From: Saccharopolyspora kobensis | GTDB taxonomy: Bacteria > Actinomycetota > Actinomycetes > Mycobacteriales > Pseudonocardiaceae | Direction of reading: 5' to 3' | DNA: 64,000 bases | Assembly (NCBI RefSeq): GCF_900108315.1 | Contig: NZ_FNVB01000005.1 | Location: 62,001-126,000, forward strand | Part shown: positions 48,379 to 56,996 of the stretch, piece by piece | Position numbering within the stretch: position 1 is the first letter of the stretch | Layout: every line of letters starts with the position of its first letter | Notes under the pieces: generated by a model | Databases searched by the model: none | What the model was told of the DNA's origin: nothing | The model's input: the letters and a program-made list of their open reading frames with translations, nothing else | Translations under genes and position numbers: made by a program

Positions 48379-48517
48379 GTCGATTTCGCGCGAACTCGCC
48401 GCTCTGCCCCGATTCCCGAAGCGACCCGGCCCTCTCCGAGCGCGGGTGCGATCCGGGGGAATGGCGCAGCTCGTTTCTCGGTGCGACAGATGTCGGGAAA
48501 TGCGGTCCAGGTCGTGC

Positions 48518-49420
48518 TCAGGTGGCGGGCGAGTCTTGGGCGGACAGCTCTTCGGCCAGTTCCATGCAGCGCAGGCGGGCTGGGGAGAAGTCGTAGGGCA
48601 TCTTGCCGAAGGCTTCGAACGCGCTCATGGAGTCGGCCTCCCGCCTGCCAGAGCTCAGGTCGGCCTCGTCATCCGCGGCAGCGGAGTGCACAGTGTCCCA
48701 GGCGTCGAAGAGGGCATCGTCGTCCTCGCCCAGGCCGGACTCCTCGATGACGGCCTGCAGGGAGCTTTCGAAGGCGTGCCGCTCGGCGGCCACTTGAGCC
48801 ACCCGCGGATCATCGACGGCGACGCTGTCGTCGAGTGCCTCCTCGGCGTCATCGAGGCGGTCGGATTCCTCCCGCAGGGCGGGATGCGTGGCAAGGACGA
48901 CGAAGCGGGTGGCCTGGACTGCCGCGCCGAGCGGGCCGAATATCCGCTCGGTGACCAGCAGGCTGTCCAGGTCCGCCTGACGCAGGGAGCCCTCGGGCAG
49001 GCCCTTGAGGCGTTCGGTGACGACGTCGGAGAGCAGGCCCATCCGGCTTCCTTCGGTGCGCATCCGCTGCACGGCGGCCCGCTGCCGCCGCAGTTCCGCC
49101 TCCTGCTCGGCGAGGGTTTCCTCCAACCTCTCCAGGACGCCCGCGATACCTCCCCCGCTGTCCGCGCCGCCTGAATCCGTGCCGGTGGTGAAGGCGTCAC
49201 GGATGTCGTTCAGGGCGACCCCGGCGTCGGCCATCTTGCGAATCCACAGCAAGCGGATCATGTCCTCGTACCCGTAGCGGCGGCGGTCGTCGCCGCCGCG
49301 CTCGGGCTCGGGGAGCAGGCCGATCTCGTGGTAGTGGCGAATCGCCCGCGGCGTGCTGCCGGCGAAGGCAGCCGCATCACCGATCTTGACCTGGCGGGGC
49401 GGCATGAAAGACGAAGGCAC
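48518..49420 (-). CDS. MerR-family transcriptional regulator
   Basis: The 300-residue protein has a MerR HTH (VKIGDAAAFAGSTPRAIRHYHEIGLLPEPERGGDDRRRYGYEDMIRLLWIRKMADAGVALNDIRDAF), a coiled-coil (LERLEETLAEQEAELRRQRAAVQRM) and a long helical C-terminal effector region rich in acidic residues. GTG 49420 has GGAAAGG upstream; ATG 49405 is the alternative. It lies downstream of the DUF5701-like gene on the same strand. Confidence 0.9.
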   Translation of the reverse strand: MPSSFMPPRQVKIGDAAAFAGSTPRAIRHYHEIGLLPEPERGGDDRRRYGYEDMIRLLWIRKMADAGVALNDIRDAFTTGTDSGGADSGGGIAGVLERLEETLAEQEAELRRQRAAVQRMRTEGSRMGLLSDVVTERLKGLPEGSLRQADLDSLLVTERIFGPLGAAVQATRFVVLATHPALREESDRLDDAEEALDDSVAVDDPRVAQVAAERHAFESSLQAVIEESGLGEDDDALFDAWDTVHSAAADDEADLSSGRREADSMSAFEAFGKMPYDFSPARLRCMELAEELSAQDSPAT

Positions 49421-49560
49421 GAGCAGGGACCTTTCCTCAAGGGATCGGGACGTGAGTCCACCGGACCACATGCCGCTGCGGAAGGTGCAACCGAATTCAG
49501 AAAGATCCCCTCGCCCCACATCATCGTGCAGGGCGAGGGCAGCAAGCCTGGAACCCCGGC

Positions 49561-50262
49561 CTAGGACTCGCGACTCGCCGCGGAGGCGAAGCCGAGCCAG
49601 GTGTGGCGGTTCCGCCACCAGCACCAGCCGACCTTGGGCGCGTTGCGCCGCTCCGCGCCGTCGCGCCCCGTGCCGTTGCTGATCCACAGCGCGGGCGTGC
49701 GGGAGTCGTAAGCACCGTTGTCCTTGCGGAGGCGGGAGCCGATGGTCATGAAGCAGTGGTTGCGCTCAAGGACCGAGGGCTGCTGGAGCAGCCAGTGGAT
49801 TCCCTCGGTGACCAGCAGCGGAGTGCGCCCCTCAGCGCTGAGCGCGGGCAGGGCCTCCTCCGGGCTCCAGTTGGCCAGGTGATCGCCGCGGTCCAGGCCG
49901 GTCACGAGGTAGAGCGGCCCGTCGGGCACGTCGACGCCGCAAGGCGTGAAGCGGTCGACGTCGGGCATGTCGGTGACGACGAACCCGGGCTTGCCGCCGT
50001 AGCGGAGCAGCGGCGCGAGAGCGGACGCCGGAGCCCGGTCCGGGTGCACGGCGAGCAGCGCACCATCGCGCTCACCGGCGTTCTCGGCGAAACCACGCAG
50101 CTCGCCGGCGGGAATCCCGGCGAGCTCGTGCACACCCAGCTCGATCAGGTTCTCCGCCTGGGCAGCGGGAGAGGGCAAGGCGGCGACGGACGGGCGTGAG
50201 GTCAAGTGACTCCTCGGTTCGCGGTTCGGGGTGACGAAGCTGAGCTCGGTGGTGACCGGCAA
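49561..50262 (-). CDS. DUF5701-like protein
   Basis: The 233-residue protein contains LRYGGKPGFVVTDMPDVDRFTPCGVDVPDGPLYLVTGLDRGDH, then CFMTIGSRLRKDNGAYDSRTPALWISNGTGRDG and a Trp-rich end (KVGWCWWRNRHTWLGFASAA), which I recognise as an actinobacterial DUF5701-type family with no known activity. TTG 50262 is preferred because AGGAGG lies 6 bases upstream; GTG 50283 and ATG 50277 in the same frame overlap that site. It is divergent from a TetR gene with matching operator half-sites. Confidence 0.8.
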   Translation of the reverse strand: MPVTTELSFVTPNREPRSHLTSRPSVAALPSPAAQAENLIELGVHELAGIPAGELRGFAENAGERDGALLAVHPDRAPASALAPLLRYGGKPGFVVTDMPDVDRFTPCGVDVPDGPLYLVTGLDRGDHLANWSPEEALPALSAEGRTPLLVTEGIHWLLQQPSVLERNHCFMTIGSRLRKDNGAYDSRTPALWISNGTGRDGAERRNAPKVGWCWWRNRHTWLGFASAASRES

Positions 50263-50294
50263 GGCAGCCCTCCTCATCAACACTCCCGGACAAA

Positions 50295-50365
50295 ACTTAC
50301 GTCGGTGGTAACATTATAATGAGACCCATCTATGGGTTCAACGTAAATTTACGACGGAGGTAAGT
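50295..50365. promoter_or_regulatory. Divergent promoter with two TTAC-N7-GTAA operators
   Basis: TTACGTCGGTGGTAA (50297-50311) and TTACGACGGAGGTAA (50349-50363) share the form TTAC-N7-GTAA. The second overlaps the TetR gene's ribosome binding site. Between them ATTATAAT (50313-50320) supplies a consensus TATAAT on both strands, so both divergent promoters may share one -10 region. Confidence 0.7.
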
Positions 50366-50371
50366 TTTTCG

Positions 50372-51019
50372 ATGGGAGTCGAGCCGGACACCGCCCAGCT
50401 GGGCCTTCGCGAAGCCAAGAAGCAGGAGACGCGAGAGCTGATCTCCGACCGCGCGACGCAGCTGTTCATCGAGCAGGGCTTCGAGAGGACGACGATCGCG
50501 GAGATCGCCACGGCGGCCCGAGTCGCCAAGAAGACGGTGACGAACTACTTCGCCCGCAAGGAAGACCTGGTCTTCGACCACCAGGAGGAGTTCATCGCCT
50601 CGCTGGCCCACGCGGTGGTCACCCGCCGGCCCGGCGAGTCCGCGCTGACCGCGCTCCGCAAGGCCTTCGAAACGGCAGTCGAGACCCGGAACCCGGTGGC
50701 GGGCTTCGCAGGCCCGGACTTCAGCCGCATGATCGCCGAAAGCCCCACCCTCTCGGCGTGCCTCCGAGGCCTCCACGACCAACGAGAACAAGCCCTCGCC
50801 GAAGCTCTCGCCGACGCCGTGGGCGAGCCGCGAACCGACACCACCGTCCGCACGGCCGCCGCCCTGCTCGGTGCCGTGCACCGCACGCTGTTCCAGCGAA
50901 TCCAGGAGCTCACCTTCGCCGGACGCACGAACGACGAGATCGCCGCAACGCTCGCGGCCGAAGCAACCCCGGCCTTCGACCTCCTCGAACCAGCCCTCGG
51001 CGACTACGCGGTGGCCTGA
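50372..51019 (+). CDS. TetR-family repressor
   Basis: The 215-residue protein has a TetR HTH (FERTTIAEIATAARVAKKTVTNYFARKEDLVF) and a helical ligand-binding domain. ATG 50372 is preceded by GGAGG inside the second operator, implying tight autoregulation. Likely targets are itself and the divergent DUF5701-like gene. The NACHT gene begins 73 bases downstream on the same strand and could be co-transcribed. Confidence 0.92.
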   Translation: MGVEPDTAQLGLREAKKQETRELISDRATQLFIEQGFERTTIAEIATAARVAKKTVTNYFARKEDLVFDHQEEFIASLAHAVVTRRPGESALTALRKAFETAVETRNPVAGFAGPDFSRMIAESPTLSACLRGLHDQREQALAEALADAVGEPRTDTTVRTAAALLGAVHRTLFQRIQELTFAGRTNDEIAATLAAEATPAFDLLEPALGDYAVA

Positions 51020-51092
51020 CCGGACCAGCGAGTTTGCCCACCGGTGACGAGTTCCGCCAAGATCCCGCTCGGAGTCTGTCTGAGGGGGTCTC

Positions 51093-54000
51093 ATGTCCGG
51101 ACTCGAAACCGCCTTCCTCCGCACCGGCGGAGCCGTGGTCAAGCACGTAGCAACAACCTGGCTGACCAGGAAGAAGGCCGAAACCCGCCGAGGCGCGGAC
51201 CTGTCGGACCTGATCGCCCTGCGCTTCGCCGGTCTCCGCGAAAGAGACCGCCGAGCCCTGCGCCGAAAGCTCGAAGAAGTCGGCGAGATCGCAGGCGAAC
51301 GCCTCGAAGAACTCTGCGCCCGCGAGTTCTCAGCTCTGGAGGACAACGAACGCCTCGCCGCCTTGAACGCCGTGGTCGACGCGCTCGACGAAGCGGATCT
51401 CTCCGACACAGCACTGCTCGGCGCGGATCTCGACCCGATCGCGCTCGCGAAGGAGGTGCGGCGGCAGATCCCGAGCGCCCCGACCCGAGCAGGCCTGAGC
51501 GAACCCGCCCGCGCCCTCTTCGACCGCGCCCTGGACCTGAGCTGCGTCCAACTGGTCCACCTGGCCCGAGAACTCCCGGAATTCGACTCCCGCCTCTCCG
51601 AAGAATCCCTCCGCAGAGCAACGGCAACCCTCTCCGGAATCGACCAGATCCTGGACAGGATGCCCCTGACCAGCCTGGATGCTCCTACCGGCACCAGCCA
51701 CGACGGCCAGTTCCGCCGCCGCTACCTGGACCTGATCGCCCGACACCACGACGACCTGGAACTGATCGGCGTAAGCATCCGAAGCTTCCGCCCGAAGACC
51801 AAGCTCTCGGTCGCCTACCTGAGCCTGACGGTGAACGGCGACGTCCACGGTCGGGCCGACGATGCCTCGTGGTTCCTGCACGGCGAGCACCACGGCGGGA
51901 CGATGCGCGTGGAAGGAGCGCTGAGCGCGTCGGACCGAATGCTCGTGCGTGGCGAAGCGGGTTCGGGGAAGAGCACGCTGCTCCGGTGGATCACCGTCCA
52001 AGCCGCCCGTGAGCGCTTCACCGCCGCGCTCGGGAAGTGGAACGGCTGCGTCCCGGTGCTGATCAAGCTGCGCAGTCATACCGGCGATCGGTTGCCGCAG
52101 CCCGAGCAGTTCCTCGACCAAAGCGGGCTGATGCTCGGCCCGGTCCCGGACGGCTGGATGCACCGGCAGCTGCTGGACGGGCGAGTTCTGCTGCTGGTCG
52201 ACGGCGTGGACGAACTCGCCGAGGGCGAGCGCCCGAAGGTGCGGCGATGGCTGGATTCGCTGCTCAAGAGCTATCCCGGCACGAACATCGTCGTGACCAC
52301 CCGTCCGGCAGCAGCTGGAACGAAGTGGCTGCACGCGGAGGGATTCTCCGCCGTCGACCTGGAGCCGATGACACCGGCGGACATCCAGGACTTCGTGGGC
52401 CGGTGGCACGATGCACTGCTCCAAGCCGACACCGGCGCGCTGCCGTTCAGCCGTGCCGATGTCGAAACGCACCACCGGGGCCTGCTCGCGAACCTCGACG
52501 CCCGCGGCCACCTGCGCAACCTGGCTCGCAGCCCGCTGATGTGCGCGATGCTGTGCGCCCTGAACCTCGACCGCAGCGGCAACCTGCCCCGCGACCGCAA
52601 GAGCCTCTACGAAGCGGCATTGGAGATGCTGCTGGACCGGCGCGACACGGTTCGCGGAATCCCGTCCAACAACGGAATCACCCTGGAATACCGGGAAAAG
52701 CTGGTGCTGCTCCAGGACCTGGCCTTCTGGCTCAACCTCAACGGCCGTGCCGAGCTCGACCGCGCCACGGCCGTGGACCGGATCAGCCGCAAGCTCCGCA
52801 CGATGCCAACCGTCGACGTCGACGCCGACGCGTGCCTCAAGCACTTGATCGAGCGCAGCGGAGTCATCCGAGAACCAGCCGAAGGCCGCATCGACTTCGT
52901 GCACCGCACCTTCCAAGAATTCCTGGCGGCCTGCGAAGTTTCCGAGGAAGGCCACGTCGGCCTGCTGGTGGACAAGGCGGGCTCGGACCAGTGGCGGGAA
53001 ACCATCATCATGGCGGCGGGCCTGCTCAACCGACCGGAACGCGCCAGGCTCCTGACCGACATCCTCGACCTCGCCGACCGCGCCAGCCCCAAGCAACGCC
53101 GTCGGCTCCGCCTCTTGGCCGCGACCTGCACGGAGTCCGTGCACGAACTGCCCAGCGAAGCGCTCGACCGAGTCAACACGTGCGTGGGCTCTCTCGTCCC
53201 ACCGCGCAACACGACGGAAAGCCGGTCCCTCGCCACCATCGGCGAATCGGTCCTCGACCGCCTGCCAAGAGACCTCTCCGAGCTGACCGAGTCCCAGGCA
53301 GCCGCCTGCGCGTACACAGCAGCCCTGGTCAACGGGCCGAAAGCCTTACGGCTGATGGAGAACTACGCCGCCGACCCACGGCTGAGCGTCCAGGCCGAGC
53401 TGATCGACGCTTGGCCGCTCTTCAATCCCGAGCGATACGCCAAGCAGGTCTTGGCCAACGCGCCGCTGCACGACGGAGCCGTCCTCGTCAACGAGGTTCG
53501 CCTGCTCCCCCACCTGCACCACCTGAGCCGCCTGGACCGCGCTCACCTCGACATCCTGAACTGGCGGGACGCGTACTGGGAATACATCGCCGCCACTCCG
53601 AAGCTGGTCAGCCTCGACATCACCGCGCAGGAGGACTTCGCTTTCCGCCCGTTGCCCTCGGTCTTGGGCGCCACCTACGTCCGGCTGCACTCCAGTGGCG
53701 AGATCCACAACACCGCAGCTCTGGCAGCACTGCGCAACGTGCGTGAACTCAGGATTCGCCAGAACGCGAAACCGATCGAGAACATCGACTGCCTCGCCGA
53801 GCCGTCCCCGGTGGAAACCCTCTACCTCAACCGCGTGGACGACCGGGCGGCATTGCGACCGCTGTCCCGGCTCGTCTCCGCCGTCAACATCAACCTGCAC
53901 GGCCCCACCGCGGAACGCTGGATGGACGATCTCCCGAACCCGGAGAAGGTCCTGGATCTGGTCGCCCACGACACTTCACCGAGCTCCACTTCCTACATCG

Positions 54001-54422
54001 GTGAGCGCTGCCCCCAGCTCCGCTGGCTAGCCCTGCGCAACGCTCCGGCCCTGCACGAGCTGCGGTTCGACACGTTGCCGAACCTCGAATCGCTGTCACT
54101 GCCCGACCTCAGCGCGTGCTCGGAGTGGACGTCGCTGAACGGCTTGAGCCATCTGCGGAAGGTGTACCTCAGCACTGCGGGCGCCATCGACGTGTCAGAC
54201 CTCGGGAAGGCCGACTTGACCGTCTTCGTCGGCAAGAAGACCGAAGTTGCCGGAGCCGATGCATCCGCTGTCCGCATCGGTCGAATCCGCTCTGCGAAGC
54301 CCGATCAGCTCCGCAGGGCCAAGCATTTCATCTATCGCCGTTTCGCCAGCGACGGCCATACCGGAAACCGAGAACCGGCTTTCTCGGCTAAGCCGCTACC
54401 CGGACCACGATGGCTCGGGTAG
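51093..54422 (+). CDS. NACHT-domain STAND NTPase with C-terminal LRR-like repeats (NLR-like)
   Basis: This 1109-residue protein has an NLR-like layout: an N-terminal helical domain (about 1-230), a NACHT NTPase and a C-terminal repeat sensor. Walker A GEAGSGKST is at 287-295, Walker B VLLLVDGVDE at 365-374 and the sensor segment NIVVTTRPAA at about 396-405. Winged-helix-like ERSGVIREPAEGRIDFVHRTFQEFLAA follows, then helical repeats and leucine-rich repeats (about 850-1060; for example CPQLRWLALRNAPALHELRF, LPNLESLSLPDL). Bacterial NACHT proteins are known anti-phage sensors, but no effector domain such as nuclease, TIR or protease is recognisable here, so the output is unknown. ATG 51093 follows GAGGGGG. 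Confidence 0.9.
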   Translation: MSGLETAFLRTGGAVVKHVATTWLTRKKAETRRGADLSDLIALRFAGLRERDRRALRRKLEEVGEIAGERLEELCAREFSALEDNERLAALNAVVDALDEADLSDTALLGADLDPIALAKEVRRQIPSAPTRAGLSEPARALFDRALDLSCVQLVHLARELPEFDSRLSEESLRRATATLSGIDQILDRMPLTSLDAPTGTSHDGQFRRRYLDLIARHHDDLELIGVSIRSFRPKTKLSVAYLSLTVNGDVHGRADDASWFLHGEHHGGTMRVEGALSASDRMLVRGEAGSGKSTLLRWITVQAARERFTAALGKWNGCVPVLIKLRSHTGDRLPQPEQFLDQSGLMLGPVPDGWMHRQLLDGRVLLLVDGVDELAEGERPKVRRWLDSLLKSYPGTNIVVTTRPAAAGTKWLHAEGFSAVDLEPMTPADIQDFVGRWHDALLQADTGALPFSRADVETHHRGLLANLDARGHLRNLARSPLMCAMLCALNLDRSGNLPRDRKSLYEAALEMLLDRRDTVRGIPSNNGITLEYREKLVLLQDLAFWLNLNGRAELDRATAVDRISRKLRTMPTVDVDADACLKHLIERSGVIREPAEGRIDFVHRTFQEFLAACEVSEEGHVGLLVDKAGSDQWRETIIMAAGLLNRPERARLLTDILDLADRASPKQRRRLRLLAATCTESVHELPSEALDRVNTCVGSLVPPRNTTESRSLATIGESVLDRLPRDLSELTESQAAACAYTAALVNGPKALRLMENYAADPRLSVQAELIDAWPLFNPERYAKQVLANAPLHDGAVLVNEVRLLPHLHHLSRLDRAHLDILNWRDAYWEYIAATPKLVSLDITAQEDFAFRPLPSVLGATYVRLHSSGEIHNTAALAALRNVRELRIRQNAKPIENIDCLAEPSPVETLYLNRVDDRAALRPLSRLVSAVNINLHGPTAERWMDDLPNPEKVLDLVAHDTSPSSTSYIGERCPQLRWLALRNAPALHELRFDTLPNLESLSLPDLSACSEWTSLNGLSHLRKVYLSTAGAIDVSDLGKADLTVFVGKKTEVAGADASAVRIGRIRSAKPDQLRRAKHFIYRRFASDGHTGNREPAFSAKPLPGPRWLG

Positions 54423-54447
54423 CTGCGCGGTAGTACGTCGGGGCGGC

Positions 54448-54530
54448 GGGCCGGGCGCGGGGAGGGGCGACGCCCGGCCCACCTGGGAGGTCCGGTGCCC
54501 GCGAGGTCGGGGGCGAACGGGCACCGGACC
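54448..54530. terminator. Two successive hairpins after the NACHT gene
   Basis: GGGCCGGGCG (54448-54457) pairs with CGCCCGGCCC (54471-54480). GGTCCGGTGCCCG (54489-54501) pairs with CGGGCACCGGACC (54518-54530). They separate the convergent NACHT and small membrane protein genes. Confidence 0.8.
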
Positions 54531-54533
54531 GGT

Positions 54534-54743
54534 TCAGGGGTCCGACCGGAGGTGGTGGCGGCCGGTGGGCTCGGCTTGTCGTCGTCGTTCGGCTTCGACT
54601 TCGTCGATCAGCTGCCAGACGTTCAGCGCGCTATCGCCGGCGCCGCTGTGGGCCGCTCGCGGCGGGCGGATGAACAGCATGCTCGCGATCAGCACGTTGA
54701 CCAGCACGAGCGTGGACACCTGAAGCCAGAACATCCTCATCAC
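54534..54743 (-). CDS. Small membrane protein, unknown
   Basis: A 69-residue frame begins MMRMFWLQVSTLVLVNVLIASMLFI, one clear membrane helix, followed by a positively charged PPRAAHS and a charged helix (WQLIDEVEAERRRQAE). The start could be any of three Met codons at 54735-54743; a GATGAGG run gives some ribosome binding site support. No family recognised. It lies in the spacer between the NACHT gene and the second XRE module. Confidence 0.5.
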   Translation of the reverse strand: MMRMFWLQVSTLVLVNVLIASMLFIRPPRAAHSGAGDSALNVWQLIDEVEAERRRQAEPTGRHHLRSDP

Positions 54744-54780
54744 CTATTCGCCGAAAGTCATGTTTGTGCAGGTCAAAGAT

Positions 54781-54822
54781 CGTGAGTGTTTTGTGTTGCT
54801 ATAGCGCCACAAAGTGCTCACG
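54781..54822. repeat. Family B hairpin, copy 6 (diverged)
   Basis: CGTGAGTGTTTTGTG and CACAAAGTGCTCACG pair around TTGCTATAGCGC. CCAGCGGGAA follows, matching the extended arm of copies 2 and 5. It lies just past the stop of the small Cys protein gene on the minus strand. Confidence 0.85.
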
Positions 54823-54824
54823 GG

Positions 54825-55052
54825 TCATGACCAGCGGGAACTGATCTGTCGCCAGCAATCCATGCAGGTGCGCTCCCGAACCCACTCGCTCTCCGGCGGA
54901 AGTCGCTGCACCTGCCACGCCTCGACCTCGACTCCGCAGTACGACGAAACCGAGTCATGCGGCTCAACTCGCTTCGCGGCCACGCCGAACGCGTGCCGCC
55001 CGACCCCGACCGGGCGCCAGAACCAGTCCACCGCGGAGAAGCTTCCGGCCAT
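54825..55052 (-). CDS. Small cysteine-containing (zinc-finger-like) protein
   Basis: The 75-residue product has WFWRPVGVGRHAFGV near the start, a SYCGVEV segment and a C-terminal CMDCW pair; the layout of one Cys near the middle and a CxxC near the end resembles small actinobacterial zinc-finger proteins encoded beside XRE-DUF5753/DUF397 pairs. ATG 55052 is preferred over ATG 55058 because GGGAG lies 6 bases upstream. It is divergent from the XRE gene. Confidence 0.7.
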   Translation of the reverse strand: MAGSFSAVDWFWRPVGVGRHAFGVAAKRVEPHDSVSSYCGVEVEAWQVQRLPPESEWVRERTCMDCWRQISSRWS

Positions 55053-55171
55053 CGCCATCTCCCATCTTCGTGCAATCCCACTTTACTGTGATTGACTCGA
55101 CTGTTGAGGCGCAAGGGAAACGATCATCTGCCACGCGAAAGGGTGTAACCCTGCTGGCCAACGCAGGTGCG

Positions 55172-56053
55172 ATGCTCTACGGCATGCCAACACCGACCGT
55201 CCGGCGACTTCTCGTGGGCCACCTCCTGCGGCACGCGCGGGAGCAGACCGGTCTCGACCTCGACGCTGCCGGGAAGCTCATCGGGAAGACCAACAGCACG
55301 ATGAGCAGGATCGAGCGCGGGCACACCGCGCTGCCGCAGCACATGCTGAAGAAGCTCGCGGATGCCTACGAGCAGCACGTGCCGAACGTCGTCGACCTGG
55401 ACGAACTCCTCGATCTGGCGCGGGGCAGTCAAGATCGCGGTCGGTGGTCCGGCTACCGGTCCGTGTACTCGAAGTACTTCCGGATGGCCGTCGACCTCGA
55501 AGCGGACGCGTCCGCAATCTTCCAGTACCAGACCGAGATCGTGCCCGGCCTGCTGCAGACGGAGGACTACATCCGGGCGCTGTTCACCACGGCCCAGCTG
55601 CAGCTCAGCGATCAATCCACAGAGGATGCGATCGAGGCGCGTCTGGAACGGCAGGCTGTTCTGACCAAGCCGAACGCGTCGCAGGTCAGCTTCGTGCTGT
55701 CCGAGTCATCGCTGCGCCGCCACGTCGGCGACCGGGAGCTGATGGAAGCGCAGCTCCGCCACGTGGCCGAGATCGCGCGGCTCCGGAACGTGCAAATCCA
55801 GGTTCTTCCCTTTGCCGCAGCGACTGCGCCACGTGCGACGCACGACTTCAAGCTGTTCCGCGTGCCGTCACCTGGCAACGCCGGGCCGCTCGAATTCGTC
55901 TACGTCGAAGACTTCACCGACGGCCGCTACCTGGACGGACACGAAGACGTCCACGCATACACTCTGCTGTGGCAACAGCTCGTTGCGGCTGCGCTAGACC
56001 CGGTCGAATCCGAGAAGTTCATCCTGCGCGTCGCTGACGAGTTCGCTCGATGA
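55172..56053 (+). CDS. XRE-family regulator with DUF5753 domain (WhiJ-like)
   Basis: The 293-residue protein has an XRE HTH (LLRHAREQTGLDLDAAGKLIGKTNSTMSRIERGHTALPQHMLKKLADAY) and a DUF5753 domain (YFRMAVDLEADASAIFQYQTEIVPGLLQTEDYIRAL, IQVLPFAAATAPRATHDFKLFRVP). ATG 55172 has AGGTGCG before it; ATG 55184 is an alternative, and the frame extends upstream without typical coding character. It is followed after 18 bases by a DUF397 gene. Confidence 0.93.
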   Translation: MLYGMPTPTVRRLLVGHLLRHAREQTGLDLDAAGKLIGKTNSTMSRIERGHTALPQHMLKKLADAYEQHVPNVVDLDELLDLARGSQDRGRWSGYRSVYSKYFRMAVDLEADASAIFQYQTEIVPGLLQTEDYIRALFTTAQLQLSDQSTEDAIEARLERQAVLTKPNASQVSFVLSESSLRRHVGDRELMEAQLRHVAEIARLRNVQIQVLPFAAATAPRATHDFKLFRVPSPGNAGPLEFVYVEDFTDGRYLDGHEDVHAYTLLWQQLVAAALDPVESEKFILRVADEFAR

Positions 56054-56071
56054 AGTCTCGGGAGGCCAGCG

Positions 56072-56308
56072 ATGATGCACTGGCGGAAGTCCAGCTACAG
56101 CCCGCACAACGACAACTGTGTCGAAGTCGGCTGGCGTAAGAGCAGCCGGAGCGGAGGCAACGGCGGGAACTGCGTCGAGGTCGGGTTCGGGTTCGACGCC
56201 GTCGGAGTTCGAGACACCAAGGATCGCGATGGTGGGTACTTAGCCGTCGCTCCTGCTCAGTGGCAGTCGTTCTTGCTCGCCGTCAAGGACGGCAGGCTCG
56301 ACGGCTGA
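56072..56308 (+). CDS. DUF397 protein with duplicated N-terminal half
   Basis: The 78-residue protein carries the DUF397 N-terminal motif twice: WRKSSYSPHNDNCVEVG (4-20) and WRKSSRSGGNGGNCVEVG (21-38), then the usual single VGVRDTKDRDGGYLAVAPAQWQSFLLAVKDGRLDG. Most DUF397 proteins have either one domain or two complete ones. GGGAGG precedes ATG 56072. It should act with the upstream XRE regulator. Confidence 0.9.
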   Translation: MMHWRKSSYSPHNDNCVEVGWRKSSRSGGNGGNCVEVGFGFDAVGVRDTKDRDGGYLAVAPAQWQSFLLAVKDGRLDG

Positions 56309-56330
56309 ACCAGCCAGTCCCGCGACGAGC

Positions 56331-56373
56331 GAAGGGCCCCTGCGACCAGCAAAACTGGTCGCAGGGGCCCTTC
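56331..56373. terminator. Very strong 19-bp hairpin
   Basis: GAAGGGCCCCTGCGACCAG (56331-56349) pairs perfectly with CTGGTCGCAGGGGCCCTTC (56355-56373) around CAAAA. It closes both the DUF397 gene and, from the other strand, the rdgB operon. Confidence 0.92.
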
Positions 56374-56390
56374 GTCAGGAACTTGTGCGC

Positions 56391-56996
56391 TCAGCCTGCG
56401 AGCTTGCGGAGCTCGGGGAGCAACAGGCGGAGGGCTCGGCCTCGGTGGGAGTCCGCGTCCTTCTCCTCCGGGGTCAGCTCTGCGCTGGTTCGGGTTTCGC
56501 CTTCGGGGACGAAGATCGGGTCGTAGCCGAAGCCGTTGGTGCCGCGTTCTTCGCGGATCACCGTGCCCCGCCACTCGCCTCGGACCACCTTCTCCGTTCC
56601 GTCCGGGTGGACCAGGGCCGCCGCTGAGACGAAGGCCGCGCCGCGGCGCTCGTCGGGGACGTCCTTGATCTGGCCCAGGAGCAGGTCCAGGTTCGCCTGG
56701 TCGTCTCCGTGCTTGCCGGACCAGCGGGCCGAGAGGACTCCCGGCATGCCGTTGAGGGCGTCCACCGCGATGCCCGAGTCGTCCGCGATCGCCGGGAGGC
56801 CGGTGGCCTTGGCCGCGTCCGCGGCCTTCGCGACCGCGTTCTCCTCGAACGTCGCTCCCGTTTCCGGGGCTTCCGGGAACTCCGGGACGTCGGCCAGGCC
56901 GATGACCTCCACGCCGCTCACGCCCTCGGCTTCGAGGATGCGGCGCAGTTCCACCAGCTTCTTCTGGTTGCGGGTGGCCAGCAGGACGCGGCTCAT
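56391..56996 (-). CDS. rdgB: RdgB/HAM1-type dITP/XTP pyrophosphatase
   Basis: The 201-residue protein has all Ham1 motifs: [56 protein letters not shown] and [25 protein letters not shown]. It removes non-canonical purine nucleotides from the pool. Its start overlaps the rph stop by 4 bases, the same order as Rv1340-Rv1341 in mycobacteria. Confidence 0.95.
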   Translation of the reverse strand: MSRVLLATRNQKKLVELRRILEAEGVSGVEVIGLADVPEFPEAPETGATFEENAVAKAADAAKATGLPAIADDSGIAVDALNGMPGVLSARWSGKHGDDQANLDLLLGQIKDVPDERRGAAFVSAAALVHPDGTEKVVRGEWRGTVIREERGTNGFGYDPIFVPEGETRTSAELTPEEKDADSHRGRALRLLLPELRKLAG

